Below are positions 7,685-16,506 of a stretch of DNA of 64,000 nt, one piece after another; the first letter of the stretch is position 1, and the number at the start of each line of letters is the position of its first letter. Origin of the DNA: Polaromonas sp. C04 (GTDB taxonomy: Bacteria; Pseudomonadota; Gammaproteobacteria; Burkholderiales; Burkholderiaceae_C); NCBI RefSeq assembly GCF_002002705.1, contig NZ_MUNS01000031.1, positions 1-64,000 on the forward strand, written 5' to 3'. Below the pieces are notes generated by a model, which saw nothing but the letters and a program-made list of their open reading frames with translations, searched no databases and was not told the DNA's origin. The position numbers and the translations under genes were made by a program.

Positions 7685-9147
7685 GGGCTGGAGAGCGATT
7701 TTGTCAATATTTCCTTGAGCTGGTCGCGCAGCGCCTGCGCTTCAAGCTGCAGGCGCGCGTAGTCGGCCAGCAGTTGCCCGGGGTCGTGGCTCACGGTGTC
7801 CGCGGCGTGCGGATTCTTCTGGTCCAGGTTGTAGCCGGCCGCCCCGATCTGCTCGATGCCGACCTTCCAGGCGCGCTCGTTTTCCACGCGCGCGGCAAAG
7901 CCGTCTTGCTCAGTTCCCCACCAGGCCTTCTCGGCATCGAACTCTTCGATACGGATCGGCTTGGTCTTGTTGTAGTTCTTCACGCCCGGCGGATACGGGT
8001 GCTCGTAATACCAGACTTCTTTGGTCGGCTGGCCCTTGGTGAAGAACAGCAGGTTCGTCTTGATGCCGGTGTAGGGGCTGAACACGCCGTTGGGCAGGCG
8101 CACGATGGTGTGCAGGTTGCATTCCGCCAGCAACTGCTCCTTGATGCGCGACTTGACGCCTTCGCCGAACAGCGTGCCGTCGGGCAGCACCAGTGCGCCG
8201 CGGCCGTGGTTTTTCAGCAGGTGCTTGATGAGCACCAGGAACAGGTCGGCCGTTTCCTTGGTGCGCACGTCGGCGGGGAAGTTGTTTTCGGTGCCCGGCT
8301 CTTCCACGCCGCCAAACGGCGGATTGGTGATGATCACATTCACCCGATCCGCCGCACCGTAGTCGCGCAGCGGGCGCGTGAGCGTGTTGTCGTGCGCAAT
8401 CTGGCTGGGCACCTCCACGCCGTGCAGCATCATGTTGGTGGTGCACAGCATGTGGGGCAACTGCTTTTTCTCGACGCCGCGCACGCTGCGTTGCAGCGTG
8501 GCCTGGTCCTGCTCGTTCTTTACCTGCTGGCGCAGGTGCTCCAGCGTGCAGACGAGGAAGCCGCCGGTGCCGCAGGCCGGATCGAGCACGACCTCGCCCA
8601 GGCGCGGATTCACCATGTCCACCATGAACTGGGTGACGGCGCGCGGCGTGTAGAACTCGCCGGCGTTGCCGGCAGACTGCAGGTCCTTCAGGATTTTTTC
8701 GTACAGGTCGTTGAACTGGTGCCGTTCGGCCTGGCGGTTGAAGTCGATCGCGTTCAGCTTGTTGATGACCTGGCGCAGCAGCTGGCCGCTTTTCATGTAG
8801 TTGTAGGCGTCTTCGAACACGCTGCGCACGACGAAGCCGCGCGGGTTGCGCTCGGCATCGCCCGGCAGGGTCTTGAGCCGGGGGAAGAGCTGGCTGTTGA
8901 CGAAGTCCAGCAGGCCGTCGCCCGTCAAGCCCTCGGCATCGACCGCCCAGTTGCGCCAGCGCAGGTGCTCGGGGATCGGGCTCTTGAAGTGCTCGCGGGT
9001 GATTTCAAGCTCTTCCTCCTGCGCGTCGAAGACCTTGAGGAACAGCAGCCAGGTGAGCTGCGAGATGCGTTGGGCGTCGCCATCGACGCCGCTGTCCTGG
9101 CGCATCACGTCCTGGATGGACTTGATGACCGTTGAGATATTCGACAT
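7681..9147 (-). CDS. hsdM: Type I restriction-modification DNA methyltransferase HsdM
   Basis: 488-residue N6-adenine methyltransferase. An N-terminal HsdM helical domain (about 1-130) precedes the catalytic domain with SAM-binding motif I DPACGTGGFLV (about residue 190) and catalytic motif IV NPPFGG (about 275). The length and order are normal. It lies 18 bp after hsdR and overlaps hsdS by 4 nt (ATGA), so R, M and S are one minus-strand operon. HsdM plus HsdS would protect the host by methylation. All key motifs are intact. Confidence 0.97.
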   Translation of the reverse strand: MSNISTVIKSIQDVMRQDSGVDGDAQRISQLTWLLFLKVFDAQEEELEITREHFKSPIPEHLRWRNWAVDAEGLTGDGLLDFVNSQLFPRLKTLPGDAERNPRGFVVRSVFEDAYNYMKSGQLLRQVINKLNAIDFNRQAERHQFNDLYEKILKDLQSAGNAGEFYTPRAVTQFMVDMVNPRLGEVVLDPACGTGGFLVCTLEHLRQQVKNEQDQATLQRSVRGVEKKQLPHMLCTTNMMLHGVEVPSQIAHDNTLTRPLRDYGAADRVNVIITNPPFGGVEEPGTENNFPADVRTKETADLFLVLIKHLLKNHGRGALVLPDGTLFGEGVKSRIKEQLLAECNLHTIVRLPNGVFSPYTGIKTNLLFFTKGQPTKEVWYYEHPYPPGVKNYNKTKPIRIEEFDAEKAWWGTEQDGFAARVENERAWKVGIEQIGAAGYNLDQKNPHAADTVSHDPGQLLADYARLQLEAQALRDQLKEILTKSLSSP

Positions 9148-9165
9148 TCTTGATTCTTAAGGTTT

Positions 9166-11613
9166 TCAGTGCTGTAGCCCTTGTGGGGCATAGAGTTCGC
9201 GCTCCAGAAGTTGTAGCGCCTGCAGGTAACGGTCGCGCCCGCCAAAGCTGCGCACCAGCTCCACCGGGCTGCCCAGATCGGTCAAGGGCGGGACATTGAG
9301 CACGTCCATGCTCTCGATCGTTTGCACGCCTTCGTCGGCGTATTTGTCGATCAGCGCCGCTATCACCTGGCGCGCGACCGGGCCGTACTGGGTGAAGACG
9401 TTGCGCTTCTTCACGCGACTGGCGCGCTCGCGGCGCGTCAGCGGCGGCATGTTCCAGGCCACATACAGCAGCAGGTCGAACGGGTCCAGGTCCCGGCCGA
9501 CTTCGTCGGCCAGCGCGTCGAGCAGCACGCCCTGATTTTCGAGCTCCTGCAGCAGCGCGGCCTTGCGGTCGGCGTCGCTCCAGGCTTGCAGGAACTTGTC
9601 GAGCGAGTCGTAGCGCCGGGTCAGGTTGATGCGGGTGTAGTCGCGCAGGCTCTCGGTGATGAGCTTGCCCTGCGCGTTGAGGTACTGCACACGCTCGCGC
9701 GCCACCGCCACGGTGACCATGCCGCCCACGATGTAGCGCTTGACCTCAGGCCCTCCTCCAGCTTCGCCGCCTTCGCCGGGGCCGGTCGTGAGCGGCCCGG
9801 CGGGCCACTCGCCAGGGGCGGTGGCGCCCGCGTCCGGTGGCGGGTCTGCGGGAGGTTCGGGCGGATCGACCGGCTCGTCGCCCCGGGGCTCGTAAATCTG
9901 CACCGGGTCGCCGTCGAAATTCTTGTCGGCAAAGATGTCGGTGGCGCGCTTGAAGTCGAGAATGGTGAACCAGGTCTTGCCCAGGTCTTCGCGCAGCCGT
10001 GTGCCGCGGCCAATGATCTGCTTGAACAGCGTCATCGACTTGATGTTCTGGTCCAGCACGATGAGCTTGCAGGTTTGCGCGTCCACGCCCGTGCTCATGA
10101 GCTTGGAGGTGGTGGCGATCACCGGGTAGGTCTTCTCGGGGTCGATGAAGTTGTCCAGCTCCAGCTTGCCCTCGGGGTTGTCGCCCGTGATCTGCACCAC
10201 GTATTTCGGATGATCCTTGCTGATGTCGGCATTGGCGTTGGACAGCGCCTGGCGCATGCGGCTGGCGTGGTCGATGTCTTCGCAAAAGACGATGGTCTTG
10301 GCGAAGCGGTCGGTGGCCTTGAGGTATTCGGTGATCTTGGCGGCCACCACTTCGTCGCGCGCCTCCAGCACCAGCTTGCGGTTCATGTCGACGGCGTTGT
10401 AGACGCGGTCCTCGATGACATGGCCCAGCTTGTCGGTCATGCCCTCGGGCGGGCGCCAGCCGAAGGTGTCCTTGTCCAGGTCCACCCGGATCACCTTGTA
10501 GGGCGCGAGGTAGCCGTCTTCGATGCCCTGGCGCAGGGAATAGGTGTAGACCGGCTCGCCGAAGTAGTCGGTGTTCGAGATATCTTTCGTTTCCTTCGGC
10601 GTGGCGGTCAGGCCGATCTGGGTCGCAGTGCTGAAATAGGTCAGTATTTCGCGCCAGGCCGAATCCTCATCGGCGCTGCCCCGGTGGCACTCGTCCACCA
10701 CGATCAGGTCGAAGAAGTCGGGCGAGAACTGCTTGTAGATGTTCTGCTCCTCCTCGGTGCCCGAGACGGCCTGGTACAGCGACAGGTAGATTTCGTACGA
10801 CTTGTCCACCAGCTTGGTGGTCTTGCTCACGGCCAGGTCAATGTCTTCGACCCGCTCCACACCCTTGGCATTCGGGCTGAGCTTGGCCATGGCGCCCTTG
10901 AACGGGCGGAAATCGTTGACCATGGTCTGGTCGATCAGGATGTTGCGGTCGGCCAGGAACAGGATGCGTTTTTTGGCGCCGCTCTTCCACAGCCGCCAGA
11001 TGATCTGGAACGCGGTGTAGGTCTTGCCGGTGCCTGTCGCCATCACCAGCAGGATGCGCTGCTGCCGGCGCGCAATGGCCTCGACCGTGAGGTTGATGGC
11101 ATTGAGCTGGTAATAGCGCGGGGTTTTGCTGGGCGAATACGGATATTCGGTGACGTGGCGCACCTCGGGCGACCAGCCCTTCCAGGCGCACAGCCGCTCC
11201 CACAGTTCGGAGGGCGACGGGAACTGCTCCAGCGTGAGATTGGTTTCCAATGTGCCGGTTGCCATGGTGGCGTCGCGGAACACAAAACCGTCGCCGTTGC
11301 TGGAGAAGGAAAACGGCACGTTCAACAGGTCGGCGTAATTGATGGCCTGGGCCATGCCGGCGCCCATGGCGTGGTTGTTATCTTTGGCTTCGATGACGAC
11401 CAGCGGGATGTTGGCTTTGTAGAAGAGGACGAAGTCAGCGCGCAGCACCGACGTCTTGTCGCGGCGGGCAGCGTGCCCACGCACCACCACGCGGCCGGGG
11501 CGCAGCGTGTATTCGCGATAAATCTGCTCGATGTTGTCCCATCCGGCCTGCGCGAGCGCAGGCGTGATGAACTTGTCGCAAATGTCGGCTTCTGAAAACT
11601 TCTTCTTGTCCAA
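9166..11613 (-). CDS. hsdR: Type I restriction endonuclease subunit HsdR
   Basis: 815-residue restriction and translocation subunit. The N-terminal nuclease shows the D...ExK core (RADFVLFY, then VVIEAKDNNHAMG). A superfamily 2 motor follows with Walker A ATGTGKTYTAFQ, DECH box (VVDECHRGS), TATPKETKD and a helicase C domain ending IIGRGTRLRE. An EcoEI-type C-terminal domain follows a Pro/Gly-rich linker at about residues 580-625. The start is TTG at 11613 with GGGAGCAG upstream. It is the first gene of the hsdRMS operon and seems intact, so the system is probably active. Confidence 0.96.
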   Translation of the reverse strand: MDKKKFSEADICDKFITPALAQAGWDNIEQIYREYTLRPGRVVVRGHAARRDKTSVLRADFVLFYKANIPLVVIEAKDNNHAMGAGMAQAINYADLLNVPFSFSSNGDGFVFRDATMATGTLETNLTLEQFPSPSELWERLCAWKGWSPEVRHVTEYPYSPSKTPRYYQLNAINLTVEAIARRQQRILLVMATGTGKTYTAFQIIWRLWKSGAKKRILFLADRNILIDQTMVNDFRPFKGAMAKLSPNAKGVERVEDIDLAVSKTTKLVDKSYEIYLSLYQAVSGTEEEQNIYKQFSPDFFDLIVVDECHRGSADEDSAWREILTYFSTATQIGLTATPKETKDISNTDYFGEPVYTYSLRQGIEDGYLAPYKVIRVDLDKDTFGWRPPEGMTDKLGHVIEDRVYNAVDMNRKLVLEARDEVVAAKITEYLKATDRFAKTIVFCEDIDHASRMRQALSNANADISKDHPKYVVQITGDNPEGKLELDNFIDPEKTYPVIATTSKLMSTGVDAQTCKLIVLDQNIKSMTLFKQIIGRGTRLREDLGKTWFTILDFKRATDIFADKNFDGDPVQIYEPRGDEPVDPPEPPADPPPDAGATAPGEWPAGPLTTGPGEGGEAGGGPEVKRYIVGGMVTVAVARERVQYLNAQGKLITESLRDYTRINLTRRYDSLDKFLQAWSDADRKAALLQELENQGVLLDALADEVGRDLDPFDLLLYVAWNMPPLTRRERASRVKKRNVFTQYGPVARQVIAALIDKYADEGVQTIESMDVLNVPPLTDLGSPVELVRSFGGRDRYLQALQLLERELYAPQGLQH

Positions 11614-11711
11614 TCTGCTCCCTGGGATCGCTGTGCAGGCGGGCCAAGCCGCCTTGCCTTGAGAGTTCAGTGGACCATTATCAACGACGAACGGCAGCCG
11701 CCCCGCTCGAT

Positions 11712-12965
11712 TCAGGCGCCGTCCGCCTCGTACGCCGCCAGCGCCTCATCGAGCACCTCGACCCAATGCCTGACGGGCGTGGCGGTGCCCGTCTGCAGGT
11801 GCTGGATGCAGCCGATGTTGGCCGAGACGATGCATTGCGGCGCCAGCGCCGCCAGGTGCCCCAGCTTGCGGTCGCGCAGCTGGTACGCGAGCTCGGGCTG
11901 CAGCACCGAGTAGGTGCCGGCCGAGCCGCAGCACAGGTGGCTCTCGGCGGCGACCGCGACCTCGAAGCCCAGCGCCTTCAGGTGCGTCTCGACCCCGCCG
12001 CGCAGTTGCTGGCCGTGCTGCAGCGTGCACGGCGGATGGAACGCGAGCTGGCGCGCCGCCTCGCTCACGCGCACCCTTCCCTTTAGTTGCTCCGCCAGTT
12101 CGGGCAACAGCTCGCTCAGGTCGCGCGTGAGCGCGCCGATGCGCGCGGCCTTGTCCGCATAGGCCGGGTCGTGCGCCAGCGCGTGGCCGTATTCCTTCAC
12201 CGTCACGCCGCAGCCGGAGGCGTTCATCACGATGGCCTCGACCTGGCCGGCCTGCACCATGGGCCACCAGGCGTCGATGTTGCGGCGCATGTCGGCCAGC
12301 CCGCCCTCGCGGTCGTTCAGGTGCGTGCGCAGCGCGCCGCAGCAGCCGGCGCCGGCGGCCACCACGGTCTGGATGCCGGCGGCATCGAGCACGCGCGCGG
12401 TGGCGCTGTTGATGTTGGGCATCATGGCCGGCTGCACGCAACCGGCCAGCAGCAGCACCTTGCGCGCATGCTCGCGCGCAGGCCACTCCCGGGCGCGGGC
12501 ACCGGCCGGCGCGGGCACCTTGTTCTTCAAGGCGGCAGGCAGCAGCGGGCGCACCAGCTGGCCGAGCTTCATCGCCGGTGCGAACAAGGGCGAGGTCAGC
12601 CCCTCCTTGAGCAGCCAGCGCACGGCCTTCTCGGCCGCGGGCCGCTCGACGCGCGCCTCGACGATGTTGCGGCCGATGTCCACCAGGTGGCCGTATTCCA
12701 CGCCCGAGGGGCAGGTGGTTTCGCAGTTGCGGCAGGTCAGGCAGCGGTCCAGGTGCAACTGCGTCTTGCGCGTCGGGGTGGCGCCCTCGAGCACCTGCTT
12801 CATCAGGTAGATGCGCCCGCGCGGGCCGTCGAGTTCGTCGCCCAGCAGCTGGTAGGTCGGGCAGGTGGCGGTGCAAAAGCCGCAGTGCACGCACTTGCGC
12901 AGGATGGCTTCGGCCTCCAGGCCTTCGGGCGTGTTCTTGAATTCGGGGGCGAGGTGGGTCTGCAT
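11712..12965 (-). CDS. glcF: Glycolate oxidase iron-sulfur subunit GlcF
   Basis: 417-residue electron-transfer subunit of glycolate dehydrogenase, which oxidises glycolate to glyoxylate. Two 4Fe-4S motifs are seen (CVHCGFCTATCP and CLTCRNCETTCP, residues about 26-85). Two CCG-type cysteine-rich domains follow (GAGCCGALRTH and HLCCGSAGTYS). It is the last gene of glcD-glcE-glcF, 2 bp after glcE. The product glyoxylate would feed the glyoxylate shunt; isocitrate lyase is encoded 24 kb away. All cluster cysteines are present. Confidence 0.95.
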   Translation of the reverse strand: MQTHLAPEFKNTPEGLEAEAILRKCVHCGFCTATCPTYQLLGDELDGPRGRIYLMKQVLEGATPTRKTQLHLDRCLTCRNCETTCPSGVEYGHLVDIGRNIVEARVERPAAEKAVRWLLKEGLTSPLFAPAMKLGQLVRPLLPAALKNKVPAPAGARAREWPAREHARKVLLLAGCVQPAMMPNINSATARVLDAAGIQTVVAAGAGCCGALRTHLNDREGGLADMRRNIDAWWPMVQAGQVEAIVMNASGCGVTVKEYGHALAHDPAYADKAARIGALTRDLSELLPELAEQLKGRVRVSEAARQLAFHPPCTLQHGQQLRGGVETHLKALGFEVAVAAESHLCCGSAGTYSVLQPELAYQLRDRKLGHLAALAPQCIVSANIGCIQHLQTGTATPVRHWVEVLDEALAAYEADGA

Positions 12966-12967
12966 GC

Positions 12968-14062
12968 TCAGAACTCGGCGTACATTCGCCCGCGGTTGAA
13001 AATCCCGGCGGGGTCGAATTGCTGCTTCAAGGCCCGGTGGATCCGGTCCAGTGGCGGCTTCAAGGGAGAAAAAACGGCTACAGCCCTTGCTGGCTGTTCG
13101 CTGTCAGCTATGAAAAGCGTAGCATGCCCGCCCACGGCCGCAGCCGCCGCGCGCAGCCGCGTGGCCTGCGCGGCCGGGGCCTTGAGCCAGCGCTGGGCGC
13201 CGCCCCATTCGATCAGGCACTCGCCAACGTCCAGCGGCGGGGCGCTGTCGGGCACGCTCAGGCGCCACAGGCATTCGTCGCCCTGGCGCGCAAAAAACGG
13301 CAGCGCCTGTTCGCGCAGCGCGGCCCAGCCCGCGGCCGCCGTGGCGGGGTCCAGGCGCTCGCCGCCCATGCTGGAGCAGGCCGTCTCGACCGCCGCCACG
13401 GCGCCGCGCAGGCGCACCCACAGGTACGGCTGGCCGGCGTCCATCACCCAGCAACTGGCGTTGACCGGCAGCGGCTGGGCACCCCAGCGGTTGAGCTGCT
13501 GCAGTGCTGCGGCCTCACCCAGCTGAAAGCGCAAGGTGGCCTCCCTGGGGGCCACCGGCAAGACCTTGAGCGAGACCTCGGTGATGACGCCCAGCGTGCC
13601 CAGCGAGCCCGCCATCAGGCGGCTGACGTCGTAGCCCGCCACATTCTTCATGACCTGGCCGCCAAAGGTGAGGACCTCGCCGCGCCCGTCGAGCACGGTG
13701 GCGCCCAGCACGTAGTCGCGCAGCGCGCCCACGGCGGCGCGCGCCGGGCCATTGAGTCCGGCCGCCACCATGCCGCCGACGGTCGCCCCCACCCCGAAGT
13801 ACGGCGGCTCGAACGGCAGGCACTGCCCCTGGTCGGCCAGCTCCGCCTCCAGTGCCGCCAGCGGCGTGCCGGCGCGCGCGGTCACCACCAGTTCGCTCGG
13901 CTCGTAGCTGGTGACGCCCGCGAGCGGTGTCATGTCGAGCAGTTCGCCGACCAGGCTCTGGCCGTAAAAGTCCTTGCTGCCGCCGCCGCGGATGCGCAGC
14001 GGCGTGGCGCTGGCAGCGGCAGCGCGCACGCGCTCGACGATATGTTGCAGGGCGGGTTCCAT
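12968..14062 (-). CDS. glcE: Glycolate oxidase FAD-binding subunit GlcE
   Basis: 364-residue subunit with a PCMH-type FAD-binding domain (residues 1-170): IRGGGSKDFYG, then VGATVGGMVAAGLNGPAR, GGQVMKNVAGYDVSRLMAGS. The C-terminus FDPAGIFNRGRMY is typical. The start at 14062 is chosen at MEPALQHIV, 14 bp after the glcD stop, because upstream in-frame sequence is shadow of glcD. Codons for roughly residues 314-328 coincide with a copy of the dispersed repeat (13081-13123), so part of the protein between HATLF and AVFSPL appears repeat-derived without breaking the frame. Confidence 0.94.
   Translation of the reverse strand: MEPALQHIVERVRAAAASATPLRIRGGGSKDFYGQSLVGELLDMTPLAGVTSYEPSELVVTARAGTPLAALEAELADQGQCLPFEPPYFGVGATVGGMVAAGLNGPARAAVGALRDYVLGATVLDGRGEVLTFGGQVMKNVAGYDVSRLMAGSLGTLGVITEVSLKVLPVAPREATLRFQLGEAAALQQLNRWGAQPLPVNASCWVMDAGQPYLWVRLRGAVAAVETACSSMGGERLDPATAAAGWAALREQALPFFARQGDECLWRLSVPDSAPPLDVGECLIEWGGAQRWLKAPAAQATRLRAAAAAVGGHATLFIADSEQPARAVAVFSPLKPPLDRIHRALKQQFDPAGIFNRGRMYAEF
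13081..13123 (-). repeat. Dispersed repeat family 1, copy inside glcE
   Basis: Reads on the minus strand GCTAC, 9 nt, AGCT, 17 nt, AAGGGCTG, then TAGCC and a T-rich tail. The element lies within the coding frame of glcE. Confidence 0.75.
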
Positions 14063-14076
14063 GCGTTGCGTGCCCT

Positions 14077-15576
14077 TCAGAAGCGAGGCAGCTCGGGGTG
14101 CGCGATCTGCCCCCCGCGCACCACCATCTTGCCGTACTCGGCACAGCGCTGCAGGGTCGGAATGACCTTGCCGGGATTGAGCAGCCCCTTGGCATCGAAG
14201 GCGCGTTTCACACCGAACATCTGCTCGTTCTCCTGCGCCGTGAACTGCACGCACATCGAGTTGAGTTTCTCCACGCCCACGCCATGCTCGCCCGTCACGG
14301 TGCCGCCCATGGCCACGCTGGTCTCCAGGATGTCGGCGCCGAACAGCTCGCAGCGGTGCAGCTCGTCCGGGTCGTTGGCGTCGAACAGCACCAGCGGGTG
14401 CAGGTTGCCGTCGCCCGCATGGAACACATTGCAGCAGCGCAGGCGGTACTTCTTCTCCATCTGCTGGATCGCGAGCAGGATGTCGGCCAGGCGCTTGCGC
14501 GGGATGGTGGAGTCCAGGCACATGTAGTCCGGGCTGATGCGCCCCGAAGCGGGGAAGGCGTTCTTGCGCCCGCTCCAGAACTTCAGCCGCTCGGCCTCGT
14601 CCCGGCTGACCTGGATGGCGGTGGCACCGCAGCGCGCCAGCACCTCGCTCATGCGGGAGATCTCCTCTGCCACTTCCTCGGGCGTGCCGTCGCTTTCGCA
14701 CAGCAAGATCGCCTCGGCGTTCAGGTCGTAGCCGGCGTGCACAAAGTCTTCCACGGCGGCCGTCATGGGCTTGTCCATCATCTCCAGGCCGGCCGGAATG
14801 ATGCCCGCCGCAATCACCATGGCGACCGCATCGCCCGCCTTGCGCACGTCATCGAAGCTGGCCATGATGCAGCGCGCCAGCAGCGGCTTGGGGATCAGCC
14901 GCACGGTGACCTCGGTGGTCACGGCCAGCATGCCTTCCGAGCCGATCACCAGCGCGAGCAGGTCGAGCCCGGCGCCGTCCAGCGCCTCGCTGCCGAACTC
15001 GACGGCCTCGCCCTCGATGGTGAAGCCCCGGACCTTGAGCACGTTATGCACCGTCAGGCCGTATTTGAGGCAGTGCACGCCGCCCGAGTTCTCGGCCACG
15101 TTGCCGCCGATGGTGCAGGCAATCTGGCTCGACGGGTCGGGTGCGTAGTACAGGCCGTGCGGCGCCGCCGCCTCCGAGATGGCCAGGTTGCGCACGCCGC
15201 ACTGCACCAGCGCGGTACGGCTGGCCGGGTCGATCCTCAATATCTTGTTGAACTTGGCCAGGCTCAGCGTCACGCCCAGCGTGTGCGGCATGGCGCCGCC
15301 CGACAGGCCGGTGCCGGCGCCGCGCGCCACCACCGGCACCCCCAGCGCGTGGCAGGTCTGCAGCACAGCCTGCACCTGCTCGTAGGTTTCGGGCAGGGCC
15401 ACGGCCAGCGGGCGCTGACGGTAGGCGGTCAGGCCGTCGCACTCGTAGGGCGTGGTGTCTTCCGTCTGCCAGAGCAGCGCATGAGCAGGCAAAACAGCCT
15501 GCAGCCCTTGTATGAGCTTGGCTTGCAGCTCTGCTTTTTGTAGCAACTCTGTTTCGGGGGATGAGGGTGCGTTCAT
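14077..15576 (-). CDS. glcD: Glycolate oxidase subunit GlcD
   Basis: 499-residue FAD-linked catalytic subunit, the same length as E. coli GlcD. The FAD-binding domain (about 50-230) shows VVARGAGTGLSGGA and CTIGGNVAENSGGVHCLKYGL. The FAD-oxidase C domain has VFHAGDGNLHPL and GTVTGEHGVGVEK, and LLNPGKVIPTL at the end. ATG at 15576 is preferred; an in-frame GTG 30 nt upstream is less likely. N-terminal residues about 11-25 (ELLQKAELQAKLIQ) are encoded by a copy of the dispersed repeat at 15502-15544. First gene of glcDEF. Confidence 0.95.
   Translation of the reverse strand: MNAPSSPETELLQKAELQAKLIQGLQAVLPAHALLWQTEDTTPYECDGLTAYRQRPLAVALPETYEQVQAVLQTCHALGVPVVARGAGTGLSGGAMPHTLGVTLSLAKFNKILRIDPASRTALVQCGVRNLAISEAAAPHGLYYAPDPSSQIACTIGGNVAENSGGVHCLKYGLTVHNVLKVRGFTIEGEAVEFGSEALDGAGLDLLALVIGSEGMLAVTTEVTVRLIPKPLLARCIMASFDDVRKAGDAVAMVIAAGIIPAGLEMMDKPMTAAVEDFVHAGYDLNAEAILLCESDGTPEEVAEEISRMSEVLARCGATAIQVSRDEAERLKFWSGRKNAFPASGRISPDYMCLDSTIPRKRLADILLAIQQMEKKYRLRCCNVFHAGDGNLHPLVLFDANDPDELHRCELFGADILETSVAMGGTVTGEHGVGVEKLNSMCVQFTAQENEQMFGVKRAFDAKGLLNPGKVIPTLQRCAEYGKMVVRGGQIAHPELPRF
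15502..15544 (-). repeat. Dispersed repeat family 1, copy inside glcD
   Basis: Minus-strand GCTAC, 9 nt, AGCT, 17 nt, AAGGGCTG, then CAGGC. It encodes part of the GlcD N-terminus (LQKAELQ...), in frame. Confidence 0.75.
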
Positions 15577-15673
15577 GGCGGCGGCGGTTGCGGCGGGTGG
15601 CTTCACTTTAAGGCAAAAGCCAAACGCCCCTTATGCGCTGGGTAAAATGCCCCCCCAAAGGAAGGAACACTGA

Positions 15674-16030
15674 ATGCGCGAACCCCAATGGCGTCAAGAG
15701 GGCGAGGAGCCGGATTACCGGTTTTCACTGGCCAACGAGCGCACCTTCCTGGCCTGGATCCGCACCGCGCTGGCACTGCTGGCCGGCGGCGTCCTGCTCG
15801 ACCAGTTCTCCACCAAGCTGGGCCCGCATATCGTGGTCGTGATTCTCGCCATCATCTTTGGCGCACTGGCCGCCGTGCTTTGCGCGATGGCCTATGTGCG
15901 CTGGCGTGCCAACGAAATCGCGATGCGCCACGCACGCAGGCTGCCGGGCACCATGGCCATCCCGCTGATTTCCGTCGCCCTGCTCGGCATCGCCACGGTG
16001 ATTGCGCTGTTGCTGGTACTGCAGGCGTGA
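15674..16030 (+). CDS. DUF202 (YidH-like) inner-membrane protein
   Basis: 118-residue protein with the DUF202 core: FSLANERTFLAWIRTALALLAGGVLLDQF (shown in parts as ANERTFLAWIRTALAL), then two further hydrophobic helices (VVVILAIIFGALAAVL and IPLISVALLGIATVIALLLVL). Three membrane helices and a short cytosolic N-terminus are expected. The family's function is unknown. GAAGGAAC gives a good ribosome site. Its stop overlaps the GTG start of a second DUF202 gene, so the two are coupled. Confidence 0.87.
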   Translation: MREPQWRQEGEEPDYRFSLANERTFLAWIRTALALLAGGVLLDQFSTKLGPHIVVVILAIIFGALAAVLCAMAYVRWRANEIAMRHARRLPGTMAIPLISVALLGIATVIALLLVLQA

Positions 16031-16362
16031 CTCACCCGCACGCCGAGGCGCTGCGGCCGCGGGACCCCGGACTGCAGGCCGAGCGCACGGCGCTGGCGTG
16101 GAACCGCACCGGCCTGGCGGTGCTGGCCAACGCCCTGCTGGCGCTGCGCTCGGGCTGGGCGAGCCGGGACGCCCCGATCACCATCCTCGCCTTCGTGCTG
16201 CTGGTCGCGGCGGGCGCCGCCGTGCTTTATGGCGCGTGGCGGCGCCGGCACTTGTTGAATCGCCGGGGCGTGGTCGGGCCGCCCGCGATCGCGATCTCCG
16301 CGGCGGCCGTCGTCACCCTGATCGCCTGCGCCACCGGGATCGCCTCCATTCTGGTGCGCTGA
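16027..16362 (+). CDS. Second DUF202 (YidG-like) inner-membrane protein
   Basis: 111-residue DUF202 paralogue. The family core is QAERTALAWNRTGLAVLANALL, followed by two hydrophobic helices (ITILAFVLLVAAGAAVLYG and IAISAAAVVTLIACATGIASI). I place the start at GTG 16027, overlapping the stop of the previous gene as GTGA; longer upstream extensions are out of frame with homology. A tandem YidH/YidG-like pair is a known arrangement in enterobacteria. They may form a heteromer; that is inference. Confidence 0.82.
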   Translation: MTHPHAEALRPRDPGLQAERTALAWNRTGLAVLANALLALRSGWASRDAPITILAFVLLVAAGAAVLYGAWRRRHLLNRRGVVGPPAIAISAAAVVTLIACATGIASILVR

Positions 16363-16506
16363 GGCGCGGCGGCGCAAGCCAGCCCTGGCGTTGCCGGGCT
16401 CGCCGCAAGACAACGGCTATGTGCGGCAGCGAACTGACAGGCGCGGCGCCCACACGCAAGCTGAGGCTGTGGTCATCGCTTTTTTTGAACACAGGAGAAA
16501 ACGAAA

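Noticed and set aside
9322-11595. A 757-codon open frame antisense to hsdR, and similar long antisense frames opposite hsdM, thrS, pheT and clpB
   Set aside because: They mirror the codon structure of GC-rich genes on the other strand, have low-complexity composition and no family features.
5966-11613. Type I R-M as a part of a larger defence island
   Set aside because: Flanking genes (hemerythrin, glcDEF) are housekeeping; no further defence gene or mobility gene adjoins the operon.
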